Shown here piece by piece: positions 42,715-52,840 of a stretch of 64,000 nucleotides of DNA. Source of the DNA: Natrinema salsiterrestre (lineage in GTDB: Archaea; Halobacteriota; Halobacteria; Halobacteriales; Natrialbaceae); assembly GCF_029502005.1 (NCBI RefSeq), contig NZ_JAMQOT010000002.1, forward strand, positions 248,001 to 312,000. Direction: 5' to 3'. Every line of letters starts with the position of its first letter. Position 1 is the first letter of the stretch. The translations under genes and the position numbers were made by a program. The notes beneath the pieces were generated by a model. The model searched no databases and was not told the DNA's origin. It saw only the letters and a list, made by a program, of their open reading frames with translations.

Positions 42715-44234
42715 TGATAGAAGCGCTCATCGCGGTCGCACTGCTCGGCGCGCTGGTCACGTTCGTCGCGCCGAATCGCATCGCTGGCAAACTCGCGTTC
42801 GCCATCAGCCTCGTGCCGGCGGCGATCAGCCTGTGGCTGTTCACCGCCTTCGACGGCAGCGGGAACGCCTTGCTGGATGGCGAATTAGCCTTCGAATCGC
42901 AGACGGCGTGGCTCGAGATCGGCGACTACTCGGTCTCGTGGTTCGTCGGTCTGGACGGTATCAGCCTGCCACTGGTCGTCCTGACGACGATCCTCTGTAC
43001 GCTGGCGATCGTGAGTTCGTGGACGCCCATCGACGAGCGCGAATCCCAGTTCTACGGGCTCGTCCTGTTCATCGAGGCGAACCTGATCGGCGTCTTCGCG
43101 GCGCTGGACTTCTTCGTGTGGTTCATCTTCTGGGAGGCGGTCCTGATCCCGATGTACCTGCTGATCGGGATCTGGGGCGGTCCGCGACGGAAGTACGCCG
43201 CGATCAAGTTCTTCGTCTACACGAACGTGGCGTCGCTGGTGATGTTCGGGTCGTTCATCGCGCTCGTCTTCGGGCTCGGCGACTCGGTGACGTCCTTCGC
43301 CCTGCCCGAAATCGCGACGGCGATGGTCAACGGCGGTCCCGAGGGACTCTTCGGTCTCGGCGGGACGGCGCTCGCGTCCGTCGTCTTCGTCGGGATGTTC
43401 CTCGGCTTCGCGGTGAAGGTCCCGGTCGTCCCCTTCCACACGTGGCTGCCCGACGCCCACGTCGAGGCCCCGACGCCGGCCTCGATCCTGCTTGCCGGCG
43501 TCTTGCTGAAGATGGGGACCTACGCCCTGCTCCGATTCAACTTCACGATGTTCCCGGACCAGGTCGAGCTCTACGCGGTGCCGATCGCGGCGATCGCCGT
43601 GATCAGCGTTATCTACGGTGCGATGCTGGCGCTCGCCCAGACGGACCTGAAGCGGATCGTCGCCTACTCGTCCGTGTCGTCGATGGGCTACGTCATCCTC
43701 GGACTGGTCGCCTCCACGCAGTTCGGGGTCGGCGGCGCGACGTTCCAGATGATCTCCCACGGCCTGATCTCGGGGCTGATGTTCATGGCCGTCGGCGTCA
43801 TCTACAACGCGACCCACACCCGGATGGTCACCGACATGTCCGGGATGGCCGATCGGATGCCGATCGCGGTCGGGATCCTCATCGCCGGTGCCTTCGGGTA
43901 CATGGGCCTCCCGCTGATGAGCGGGTTCGCCGCCGAGTACTTCATCTTCTTCGGCTCCTTCGGGTCCGAGTTGCTCGCGTACTCGGCCCTCTTCACGTCG
44001 GTCGCGATGTTCGGCATCGTCATCGTCGCCGGCTACCTGCTCTTCGCACTCCAGCGGACGGTGTTCGGACCGTATAGCCTCGAAACCGACTACGACGTGG
44101 GCCGTGCGCCCGTACACGACGTCGCGTCGATGGTCGTGTTGCTGGGGCTCATCATCGCCCTCGGCGTGGCCCCCGACCTGATCTTCGACATGATAACCGA
44201 CGCAATCGATCCGATCATCGGAGGTGAGCGCTGA
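42711..44234 (+). CDS. nuoM: NADH-quinone oxidoreductase-type subunit M
   Basis: 507 residues from ATG 42711 (a second ATG follows at once), about 14 helices. Conserved antiporter-like features are DFFVWFIFWEAVLIPMYLLIGIWGG with the essential glutamate, KVPVVPFHTWLPDAHVEAPTPASILLAGVLLKMGTYALLRF, and QTDLKRIVAYSSVSSMGYVILG. It pumps protons in the membrane arm between L and N. The stop overlaps the nuoN start by one base (TGATG). Confidence 0.95.
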   Translation: MMIEALIAVALLGALVTFVAPNRIAGKLAFAISLVPAAISLWLFTAFDGSGNALLDGELAFESQTAWLEIGDYSVSWFVGLDGISLPLVVLTTILCTLAIVSSWTPIDERESQFYGLVLFIEANLIGVFAALDFFVWFIFWEAVLIPMYLLIGIWGGPRRKYAAIKFFVYTNVASLVMFGSFIALVFGLGDSVTSFALPEIATAMVNGGPEGLFGLGGTALASVVFVGMFLGFAVKVPVVPFHTWLPDAHVEAPTPASILLAGVLLKMGTYALLRFNFTMFPDQVELYAVPIAAIAVISVIYGAMLALAQTDLKRIVAYSSVSSMGYVILGLVASTQFGVGGATFQMISHGLISGLMFMAVGVIYNATHTRMVTDMSGMADRMPIAVGILIAGAFGYMGLPLMSGFAAEYFIFFGSFGSELLAYSALFTSVAMFGIVIVAGYLLFALQRTVFGPYSLETDYDVGRAPVHDVASMVVLLGLIIALGVAPDLIFDMITDAIDPIIGGER

Positions 44235-45760
44235 TGGCGGTCCTCGAGCTTCCCGACTGGACGGCGCTCGCACCGGCGCTGATCCTGGCGGGGACGGCGC
44301 TCGTGTTGTTCCTGCTCGATAGCATCAATCCGCGTTCGACGAACCGCTCGCTGCTCGCCGGCACCGCCGTCGTCGGCTCGCTGGCGTCGCTCGCCGTCGC
44401 GGTCTGGTACACCGCCGCCGGCGTCGGCGCGACCGGGATCGAGAACCACGGCGTCATCGACATCATGGGCGGCCAGTTCATCGTCGACCAACTGGCCCTG
44501 TACTTCATGATCATCATCGCCGTCGTCACCGCCCTCGTGACGGTCGCGAGCTACGACTACCTGCGGGATCACACCTACCAGGCCGAGTACTACTCGCTGG
44601 TCGTCCTCGCGGCGACCGGGATGTCGACGATGGCCGCCTCGAACAGCCTCGTGACGATCTTCATCGCCCTCGAGCTGACGAGCCTCCCCTCGTACGCCCT
44701 GGTGGCGATCCTGAAGGACAACCGGGGCAGCGTCGAGGCCGGGCTGAAGTACTTCCTGATCGGCGCGCTGTCGTCGGCGATCTTCGTCTACGGCGTCTCG
44801 CTGGTCTACGGCGCGACCGGCTCGCTGCAGCTCGAGGCGATCGCCGACGGGCTCGGCGGAGCCGGCGAGATGGGCGGCCTCCTCGGACTCGGCATCCTCA
44901 TGCTGATCGGCGGGATCGCGTTCAAGACCGCGAGCGTGCCCTTCCACTTCTGGGCCCCCGAGGCCTACGAGGGCGCGCCCGCGCCGATCTCGGCGTTCCT
45001 CTCTTCGGCCTCGAAAGCGGCCGGCTTCGTGCTCGCCTTCCGCGTGTTCGCGACCGCGTTCCCGCTCGAGGCGACGACCGCCATCATCGGCGTCGACTGG
45101 ACGCTGGCGTTCGTCATCCTGGCGATCGTCACGATGACGGTCGGGAACTTCGCGGCCGCGACGCAGGAGAACGTCAAGCGAATGCTCGCCTACTCCTCGA
45201 TCGGGCACGCCGGCTACGTGCTGATCGGGCTGGCGGCCCTCTCAGCGGACGGTGGCGAGCTCGTCATGGGCGCGGCCATGATGCACCTGCTGGTCTACGG
45301 CTTCATGAACACGGGCGCGTTCCTGTTCGTCGGACTGGCGGAGTACTGGGGCGTCGGCCGAACCTTCGAGGACTACAACGGCCTCTCCGAGCAGGCGCCC
45401 TTCGCCTGCGCCGCGATGGCCGTCTTCATGTTCAGCCTCGCGGGCATCCCACTGTTCGGCGGGTTCTGGAGCAAGTACCTGCTGTACACCGCCACCATCG
45501 ACGCGGCCGCGGACAACGCGATCCTGCTCGTTCTCGCCGCCGCGCTCGTGGTCAACAGCGCGCTCTCGCTGTATTACTACTCGCGGCTGGTCAAGGCCCT
45601 CTGGATCGAGGATCCGGTCACCGACCGCGACCAACTCGCCAAGCCGACCGGGCTCTACGCGGCGATCATCGCTGCCGCAGTGATAACGGTCCTCATCCTC
45701 CCGGCGTTCGGTCCGATCGCCGACGCCGCGACCGAGGCGGCCGCCGCGATCATCGTCTGA
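44234..45760 (+). CDS. nuoN: NADH-quinone oxidoreductase-type subunit N
   Basis: 508 residues, about 14 helices. Conserved segments are FIALELTSLPSYALVAILKDN, KTASVPFHFWAPEAYEGAPAPISAFLSSASKAAGF and QENVKRMLAYSSIGHAGYVLIGL, with the proton-path lysines and glutamate. It is the last gene of the operon; the next gene is 56 nt further with its own TATA-like box. The protein is the third antiporter-like proton pump of the membrane arm. Confidence 0.95.
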   Translation: MAVLELPDWTALAPALILAGTALVLFLLDSINPRSTNRSLLAGTAVVGSLASLAVAVWYTAAGVGATGIENHGVIDIMGGQFIVDQLALYFMIIIAVVTALVTVASYDYLRDHTYQAEYYSLVVLAATGMSTMAASNSLVTIFIALELTSLPSYALVAILKDNRGSVEAGLKYFLIGALSSAIFVYGVSLVYGATGSLQLEAIADGLGGAGEMGGLLGLGILMLIGGIAFKTASVPFHFWAPEAYEGAPAPISAFLSSASKAAGFVLAFRVFATAFPLEATTAIIGVDWTLAFVILAIVTMTVGNFAAATQENVKRMLAYSSIGHAGYVLIGLAALSADGGELVMGAAMMHLLVYGFMNTGAFLFVGLAEYWGVGRTFEDYNGLSEQAPFACAAMAVFMFSLAGIPLFGGFWSKYLLYTATIDAAADNAILLVLAAALVVNSALSLYYYSRLVKALWIEDPVTDRDQLAKPTGLYAAIIAAAVITVLILPAFGPIADAATEAAAAIIV

Positions 45761-45783
45761 GGATCCCGCGGGCGACCCGGTAG

Positions 45784-45790
45784 CTTTTAC
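45784..45790 (+). promoter_or_regulatory. TATA-like box of the DHH gene
   Basis: CTTTTAC is 26-32 nt before ATG 45816 and separates this gene from the nuo operon, supporting independent leaderless transcription. Confidence 0.4.
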
Positions 45791-45815
45791 CCGCAGGGGT
45801 TGCAAGCCGCGACAA

Positions 45816-47315
45816 ATGGTTTTCCGGCTCGTGCTCGGCTGCGGGACGATCTGCCGACAGGTGACGGAGCGGCTGCCCGAGCGCGACGGCGACCGGCGAC
45901 TCGTCATCACCGACGACGAGAGCGTCGTGGAAACGTTGCGCGAGGAAAGCGTGCCGGCTCGCAGTGCCGATCCGTCCGATCCCGACGCGATCGAGAACGT
46001 CGATCACCCGGACGTTATCTTCGTCGCCAGCGACCGCACCGACGTCAACCGAGCCGCCCTCGAGGCGGCCCGGGAGCGGTTCCCCGCGGCGTCGATCGTG
46101 GCGTATCTGGGCGGCAACGCGACGGCGGCCGACCGACAGCGGTTCGACGAGCTGGCGGACCACGTCGTCGATCCGACGACCGCCATGGCCGATCGGGTGA
46201 TCGGCGGAACGGCGATGCCGACGGCCGAATCCGCGATCGAGCTCCGGGAGCAACTCGTGGGAATCGACGGCCGGCTCGCGGTCGTCGCCCACGACAACCC
46301 GGATCCGGACGCGATCGCGAGCGCGGTCGCGCTGGTCGCTATCGCCGAGTCGGTCGGCGTCGACGCCGACGCCTGCTACTTCGGTAACATTTCCCACCAG
46401 GAGAACCGGGCGATGGTCAACCTCCTCGGCCTGAACCTGCGAAACCTGGACCGAAACGACTCGCTCGGGGAGTACTCGGCCTTCGCACTGGTCGATCACT
46501 CCCGGCCCGGCGTCAACGACCAGCTCCCGTCGGATCTCCACGTCGACATCGTCATCGATCACCATCCGCCTCGCGGACCGGTCCCCGGCGAGTTCGTCGA
46601 TCTCCGCCAGCAGGCGGGCGCGACCAGCACCGTCCTGACCGAGTACCTCGATCACGTCGATCTCGACTTCGATCCGGCGACGGCGACGGCCCTGCTGTAC
46701 GGAATCCGGGTCGACACGAACGACTTCGCGCGGGAAGTCTCGCCGGCCGACTTTCGGGCCGCGTCGCTGCTGTGGCCCCACGTCGATACCTCGCTCCTGG
46801 ATCAGATCGAACAGCCCTCGCTCGAGGGCGAGACCTTAGAGACGATCGCACGGGCGATCAAGAACCGGGTGCAGCGGGATTCGGTCGCCGTCGCCAGCGT
46901 CGGTCGGATCGGCGACCGAGATGCGCTCCCCCAGGCGGCCGATCAGTTGCTCGCGATGGAGGGCGTCGACACGACGCTGGTCTTCGGGTTCGCCGACGAG
47001 ATGGTCTTCCTGTCGGCCCGGTCCCGGGCCGCGGACGTCGATCTCGGGGAGACGCTTCGCGACGCGTTCGATCGGATCGGGAGCGCCGGCGGCCACGCCG
47101 ATATGGCCGGCGCGCAACTCGAGATCGGTATTCTGGGCAGTGCGGACGACGAGGAGGAGATCGAGTCGATCGTCAGCGTCGTCGAAGAGGTCATCACGAA
47201 CCGATTCTTCGAGGCAATCGACTCGCGGCCGGGGGTCCCGGTCGGTGCCTACACGCAGACCAGCGAGTGGCTGTTCACCCAGCGCGGCGAGCCGGAAGAC
47301 GGCGAGTCGGCGTAG
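45816..47315 (+). CDS. RCK_N/DHH/DHHA1 phosphoesterase
   Basis: 499 residues. The N-terminal 125 residues are a degenerate TrkA-N (RCK) Rossmann domain (LVLGCGTICRQV, then HPDVIFVASDRTDVNRAAL). The DHH domain begins at about 140 with AHDNPDPDAIASAV, then VDHSRPG and the signature VIDHHPP; the C-terminal DHHA1 domain has GSAGGHADMAGAQL. The metal-binding aspartates and histidines are intact. Such proteins hydrolyse small phosphodiesters such as cyclic dinucleotides or nanoRNAs; the RCK domain could sense a nucleotide. In haloarchaea the substrate may be c-di-AMP, but I infer this only from the family. Confidence 0.88.
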   Translation: MVFRLVLGCGTICRQVTERLPERDGDRRLVITDDESVVETLREESVPARSADPSDPDAIENVDHPDVIFVASDRTDVNRAALEAARERFPAASIVAYLGGNATAADRQRFDELADHVVDPTTAMADRVIGGTAMPTAESAIELREQLVGIDGRLAVVAHDNPDPDAIASAVALVAIAESVGVDADACYFGNISHQENRAMVNLLGLNLRNLDRNDSLGEYSAFALVDHSRPGVNDQLPSDLHVDIVIDHHPPRGPVPGEFVDLRQQAGATSTVLTEYLDHVDLDFDPATATALLYGIRVDTNDFAREVSPADFRAASLLWPHVDTSLLDQIEQPSLEGETLETIARAIKNRVQRDSVAVASVGRIGDRDALPQAADQLLAMEGVDTTLVFGFADEMVFLSARSRAADVDLGETLRDAFDRIGSAGGHADMAGAQLEIGILGSADDEEEIESIVSVVEEVITNRFFEAIDSRPGVPVGAYTQTSEWLFTQRGEPEDGESA

Positions 47316-47464
47316 GACCGCTAGCGCACCGAGCGGGCGCTGGCTCCCACGTTCGTTGACGGGAACGGAATGTCGCGCGACCCGGACGACAGTCCGGTTC
47401 TCGAAGCGAGTTCCCGACCGCACGGAAGACAGTACTTTTGCGCGCCGGCCCCGTGTGTCCCACT

Positions 47465-48283
47465 ATGGAGGTCGCGTCGGACCGAACGAAGCCCAAGGTC
47501 AAAGACTACATGACACGCGACGTCGCAACGGTATCGCCCGACGAGACCGTCCGCCAGGTCGCGACGCGGATCGCGGAAAGCGAGGAGCACAGCGGCTTCC
47601 CCGTCTGCGAGCGCCGCCGCGTCGATGGCTTCATCAGCGCCCGCGATCTGTTGCTCGCGGACGACGGCGATCCGATTTTCAAAGTGATGGCGACCGATCT
47701 CCTGGTCGCCCACCCCGACATGAAGGTGACCGACGCCGCCCGCGTCATCCTCCGATCGGGGATCCAGAAGCTGCCCGTCGTCGACGACGCGGGCAACCTC
47801 GTCGGGATCATCTCCAACGCCGACGTCATCCGCAGTCAGATCGAACGCGCGACGCCCGAGAAGGTCGGCAAGCTGATGCGAACCCTGGAGCAGATCCACG
47901 AGATCGACCTGACCGAAGAGCGTCGCACCATCGCGCTCGCAGATCTGACCCCCACGCAGGGTCGGGTCTACGCGGACGAGCTCGAGGGCCGGCGATACGA
48001 GCTCGAGCGCGGGCTCGCCGAACCGCTCGTCGTGATCGACAACGGCGGGACCCTCCTGCTGGCGGACGGCCACCATCGCGTGCTCGCGGCCGATCGGCTG
48101 GCCATCGACGAGATGGACGCCTACGTCATCGTCATCGATCACGAGATCGATCTGGGGATGGCGCGCACGGCCGAAAAGGAGGGGTTGGAGCGAATCGACG
48201 ACATCGACGTCGTCGACTACGCGCGACATCCGCTGGTCCAGACGACGAAGCGACTGCAATCCGACGGCGGCGAAGGCGAATAA
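47465..48283 (+). CDS. CBS-pair protein fused to a ParB/Srx-like domain
   Basis: 272 residues from ATG 47465. Residues 12-125 are two CBS domains (VKDYMTRDVATVSPDETVRQVATR and DLLVAHPDMKVTDAARVI, with KLPVVDDAGNLVGIISNADV). From about 150 a ParB/sulfiredoxin-like domain follows: IALADLTPTQGRVYADELEGRR, EPLVVIDNGGTLLLADGHHRV and AYVIVID. The ADGHHR motif is the nucleotide-binding box of the fold. There is no helix-turn-helix DNA-binding part, so plasmid partition is unlikely. ParB/Srx-fold enzymes include an archaeal serine kinase, and CBS pairs bind adenine nucleotides; a nucleotide-controlled kinase is a possibility. A TATA-like TACTTTT lies 26-32 nt upstream. Confidence 0.85.
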   Translation: MEVASDRTKPKVKDYMTRDVATVSPDETVRQVATRIAESEEHSGFPVCERRRVDGFISARDLLLADDGDPIFKVMATDLLVAHPDMKVTDAARVILRSGIQKLPVVDDAGNLVGIISNADVIRSQIERATPEKVGKLMRTLEQIHEIDLTEERRTIALADLTPTQGRVYADELEGRRYELERGLAEPLVVIDNGGTLLLADGHHRVLAADRLAIDEMDAYVIVIDHEIDLGMARTAEKEGLERIDDIDVVDYARHPLVQTTKRLQSDGGEGE

Positions 48284-48398
48284 CGGGCCCGAAGGAGGGT
48301 ATCGGTAGAACCCGGCGTTTTCACAGTCGTTTCCGACGGACAGTCGGCGCTATTGATCGCTGATGAGCGTTTTCCGTGTCCGGGCAGTACCCCGTTCG

Positions 48399-49139
48399 AT
48401 GACTGGTTCACACACGTCCGACCGCGTCCTCGTCGCCGGTGCCAGCGGAGCGACCGGCGAGGAGCTACTCTCCGTCCTGCGACCGACCGACCTCTCCGTT
48501 CGCGCGACGACGCGATCGTACGCGAGCGTCGATACGCTCGAGCGACACGGGGCCGACGAGGTGGCCGTCGTCGATTTCTTCGAGTCCGCCGACGCCGTCG
48601 GGGCGGTCGAGGACTGCGATATCGTCTACTGTGCGCTCGGGACGCCGCCGAGCCTGCGTCACGTGACCGGCGGGAAACTGGTCGATCGAACCGGCGTCAT
48701 CAACCTGGTCACCGCCGCCGTCGCGGAGGGCGTTTCGTACGTCGTCTTCGAGAGCGCGATCGGCGTCGGGAGTTCGAAGGCGGGGATGCCCCTGCCGGCT
48801 CGGCTCGTGCTCCGGGGATCGCTCCGAGCCAAGGGGGACGCGGAGCGGGCACTGCGGCGCTCGGGACTGGCGTACACGATCGTCCGGCCCGGAAAACTGA
48901 CGAACGAACCGCCGACCGGACAGGTAGTGGTCGGTGAAGGGGGCGACACGGTCTCGGGATCGATCCCGCGTGCGGACGTCGCGCGGGTGATGGCCGCGGC
49001 CCCGTTCACGCCCGACGCGCGCGATCGAACGCTCGAGATCGTCAGCCGCGAGGGGCTGTCGAGCAGGCCGGCTCACCGCGTCGACATCGACTGGGCCGAG
49101 GATCTGCACGCGGCCGAGCGAGAACGGGAGCGACTCTAA
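48399..49139 (+). CDS. NAD(P)-binding SDR-like protein (NmrA/atypical SDR)
   Basis: 246 residues from ATG 48399, preceded by a GCGTTTTCC box about 28 nt upstream; the frame begins earlier, at 48363. The Rossmann motif is VLVAGASGATGEELL (residues 10-24). Next are DFFESADAVGAVEDCDIVYCALGTPPS, VVFESAIGVGSSKAGMPLP (where the active-site YxxxK pattern is replaced) and YTIVRPGKLTNEPPTGQV. The protein belongs to the atypical SDRs that bind NAD(P) for reduction or sensing, often without normal catalysis. The lack of YxxxK suggests a redox sensor or an NAD(P)H-dependent reductase of another chemistry. Confidence 0.82.
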   Translation: MTGSHTSDRVLVAGASGATGEELLSVLRPTDLSVRATTRSYASVDTLERHGADEVAVVDFFESADAVGAVEDCDIVYCALGTPPSLRHVTGGKLVDRTGVINLVTAAVAEGVSYVVFESAIGVGSSKAGMPLPARLVLRGSLRAKGDAERALRRSGLAYTIVRPGKLTNEPPTGQVVVGEGGDTVSGSIPRADVARVMAAAPFTPDARDRTLEIVSREGLSSRPAHRVDIDWAEDLHAAERERERL

Positions 49140-49227
49140 GTATCGTTCTCCGCCACAAAGCGCCCGCGTTCTCAGAGCCGATGACCGCTCCCGAACCTTC
49201 ATTGCGCCGTCGGCAAATATTACGACC

Positions 49228-50928
<1,701 letters not shown>

Positions 50929-50950
50929 GCGGCGGCAGTTACGACACCGA

Positions 50951-51217
50951 TTACACGCCGTTTTCGTCGAATCGGGAGAGAACGAGGACGACGGTCCCGA
51001 GCGTTGCGAGAACGCCACCGACGGCGGCGGCACCGTAGGCGGCGAGCGTGAGCGGAGTGACGGGGACAGTGACCGCGAGGACGGTGAGCTCCTCGAGTCC
51101 GGTTCGGTCGGGGAGGGTCGCCCCGAGCAGCGCACCGAAGGCGGCGGTCGCGGCGATCAGCGCGAGGCCGAGGCCGGCGACGGCCCGACGGCCCCCTACT
51201 CGTTCGTCGTCGAACAC
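50951..51217 (-). CDS. Small membrane protein of unknown function
   Basis: 88 residues with two hydrophobic helices (about 12-34 and 57-79) separated by a loop (LPDRTGLEELTVLAV); the C-terminal tail is SRFDENGV. I do not recognise the family with certainty; short haloarchaeal proteins of this build are common. It lies convergent with the mutase gene (22 nt gap) and 102 nt downstream of the L12 gene on the same strand. Ala, Val and Leu dominate and there are no cysteines. Confidence 0.65.
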   Translation of the reverse strand: MFDDERVGGRRAVAGLGLALIAATAAFGALLGATLPDRTGLEELTVLAVTVPVTPLTLAAYGAAAVGGVLATLGTVVLVLSRFDENGV

Positions 51218-51319
51218 GGTCGACCGTACGCGCTCCCGGATGTAGGCTCTTGCTGTGGGTGCCGTTACAGCGACGGGACGCCGTTCGGAATCGAATCGCT
51301 CGCGAAAAAGGTGAGACGG

Positions 51320-51655
51320 TCAGCCGAACAGTTCGCCGAGGCCTTCGCCCGCCGTGTCATCTTCGTCTTCGTCCTCCTCCGGTTCGGGTTCGTCCTCCGC
51401 TTCTTCTTCGGGTTCTTCTTCTGCCTCTTCCGCCGGCGCTCCCGCAGCGCCGGCCGCCGGAGCGGGCGCGGCCCCACCGAACGCCGTGTCCGCGATGGCG
51501 TCCTCGATGTCGACGTCCTCGAGCGCGGCGACCAGCGCTCGCACACGGGATTCATCGACTTCGACGTTGGCGGCCTCCAGCACGTCGCGAACGTTGTCTT
51601 CGGAGATCTCGCGGTCGGCTTCGTGGAGTATGAGGGCTGCGTATACGTATTCCAT
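51320..51655 (-). CDS. rpl12: Archaeal ribosomal protein P1/L12
   Basis: 111 residues from ATG 51655. The N-terminal helical dimerisation domain [20 protein letters not shown] and [30 protein letters not shown], the Ala/Pro hinge, the Glu/Asp-rich tail and the conserved end GLGELFG are all as in archaeal L12 (P1), the stalk protein that recruits elongation factors. In haloarchaea L12 usually follows L1 and L10; neither is adjacent here. I therefore suspect either a relocated gene or a paralogue. A TATA-like TTATAA at 51723-51728 gives it its own promoter, with a leader of about 45 nt. The in-frame GTG at 51664 is less likely. Confidence 0.93.
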   Translation of the reverse strand: MEYVYAALILHEADREISEDNVRDVLEAANVEVDESRVRALVAALEDVDIEDAIADTAFGGAAPAPAAGAAGAPAEEAEEEPEEEAEDEPEPEEDEDEDDTAGEGLGELFG

Positions 51656-51722
51656 CGGTACCACCCGTTCGGACGGTACGCCACTGACTCACAAAGAGAC
51701 ACCGTTGGTCAGCGAGAACGAC

Positions 51723-51728
51723 TTATAA
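51723..51728 (-). promoter_or_regulatory. TATA box of the L12 gene
   Basis: CTTATAAG is centred about 70 nt before ATG 51655. With the usual spacing of 25 nt, transcription would start near 51700 and leave a 5' leader of about 45 nt, one of the few genes here that seems to have a leader. Confidence 0.45.
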
Positions 51729-51853
51729 GCGGCGGTCTTTATCCCCGTAACGAACGCGTGCCACGAGGATAGTGGGGACCAGCGAACGAGCGGCAGCCAC
51801 AGTCCGGGAAACGTTCTTCCGTGACTGCGGTGTAGCGCCGACAGTGGTCCCCC

Positions 51854-51988
51854 GTGAGTTCCGATAGATCCGAGTCCGACGGGCTGCTATTCCAGCGACG
51901 ACTGACGGAAAAGGAACTGGTCTTGCTACTGCTGGTCGGGATCGCGATCATGATGGCGGTGACCGGGTTCGTCCTCATCGTCAACTGA
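51854..51988 (+). CDS. 44-residue single-helix membrane peptide
   Basis: GTG 51854 to TGA 51986. The product begins SSDRSESDGLLFQRRLTEKE and then has one hydrophobic helix LVLLLLVGIAIMMAVTGFVL, ending IVN. It is clearly coding in composition (GC-rich wobble bases) and not an antisense shadow. I know no named family; single-helix proteins of this type occur beside terminal oxidase genes of haloarchaea, and the next genes also look oxidase-associated, but no oxidase gene is here. The start codon is GTG; the reading frame has no ATG before residue 30. Confidence 0.55.
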   Translation: MSSDRSESDGLLFQRRLTEKELVLLLLVGIAIMMAVTGFVLIVN

Positions 51989-52004
51989 GTCCGACGGCCG
52001 GCAG

Positions 52005-52265
52005 CTACCGATCGGACGACGTCTCGGACGTATCGTGCCGCGTTCGCTCGTCCGTTTCGATCACTCTGGCCGCGATCCATGTCACGACCCCGAGCGTTCC
52101 CATCGTCACCAGCAGGATCGCGAACTGGATCGTCGACTGGAGCGGGTCGAACCCCCACGGGTTGAAGACCGCGAAGACGGCGACGAAGAAGGCGATTATC
52201 GTAAACGGGATCAGGTTGACCGCGAGGTCGAGCGTGATTTCCGCTTCGAAGGCGCGTCGACTCAT
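52005..52265 (-). CDS. Small two-helix membrane protein (DUF6684-like)
   Basis: 86 residues from ATG 52265. Two helices (LDLAVNLIPFTIIAFFVAVFAVF and TIQFAILLVTMGTLGVVTWIAA) are separated by NPWGFDPLQS, a conserved-looking WGFDP loop, and the C-terminal tail is charged. Its pattern reminds me of DUF6684, a haloarchaeal membrane family often near heme-copper oxidase genes; the name is given from memory. A longer frame would add 14 residues before the ATG that look unlike protein. Its stop is 16 nt from that of the convergent 44-residue gene. Confidence 0.68.
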   Translation of the reverse strand: MSRRAFEAEITLDLAVNLIPFTIIAFFVAVFAVFNPWGFDPLQSTIQFAILLVTMGTLGVVTWIAARVIETDERTRHDTSETSSDR

Positions 52266-52316
52266 AGTTGTGTGGGTTGATCGATAGGTCGAGGCGGCAT
52301 TCTGCAAGCGAGCCGC

Positions 52317-52736
52317 TCAGTCATCGTGTGAGTCGCTCCGTCGCCGCCGCGGCCTTCGTGCCGATACCAGACCGGCCCCGACGACCGCCACGAAGCCGGC
52401 GAGGACGAGCGCGATGCCCCGACTCGTCAGCCCGGAGAGGGGCTCGAGGGGTGTGATCGGGACCGCTCCGGTCCCGTGAGCGGCCAGTACGCCACCGACG
52501 ACGACGAAGGCCGCGCCGAATTTGGCGAGGAGCGCCAGTGGCCGGTCGACGTACCCCGAATCGGCCAGGATGCCGGCGACGCTCGCGGCGAACACGACGA
52601 GCCCGGCGACGGCGACGGGGGCGAGGTCGACGACGATGCCGACCTCCGAGCCGGCGAGTCCGACGGCCACGAGAAGGGGCCACGGCCTCGCGGCGTCGGT
52701 CCCCGCAGTCGGTGCCCCGCTCGAGTGGTCGGCCAT
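52317..52736 (-). CDS. Small four-helix membrane protein (DUF7541-like)
   Basis: 139 residues. Four hydrophobic helices with loops ILADSGYVDRPLAL and HGTGAVPITPLEPLSGLTSRG, and an Arg-rich C-terminus (RRPRRRRSDSHDD). The helix 1-2 region PWPLLVAVGLAGSEVGIVVDL resembles a haloarchaeal family found with oxidase genes; the label is tentative. It precedes the DUF6684-like gene on the same strand (51 nt apart), and the two probably form one unit. No metal ligands stand out. The function is unknown. Confidence 0.68.
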   Translation of the reverse strand: MADHSSGAPTAGTDAARPWPLLVAVGLAGSEVGIVVDLAPVAVAGLVVFAASVAGILADSGYVDRPLALLAKFGAAFVVVGGVLAAHGTGAVPITPLEPLSGLTSRGIALVLAGFVAVVGAGLVSARRPRRRRSDSHDD

Positions 52737-52840
52737 ACTCGGCGTTCCACGTCGAGGGGATTGTATCTGGCCCTACCGGCCGTCTCTCGAGAGAGTCTCG
52801 AGTACCTGACTGTCGAACCCTCGCGGCCGGCCGAACGCCG

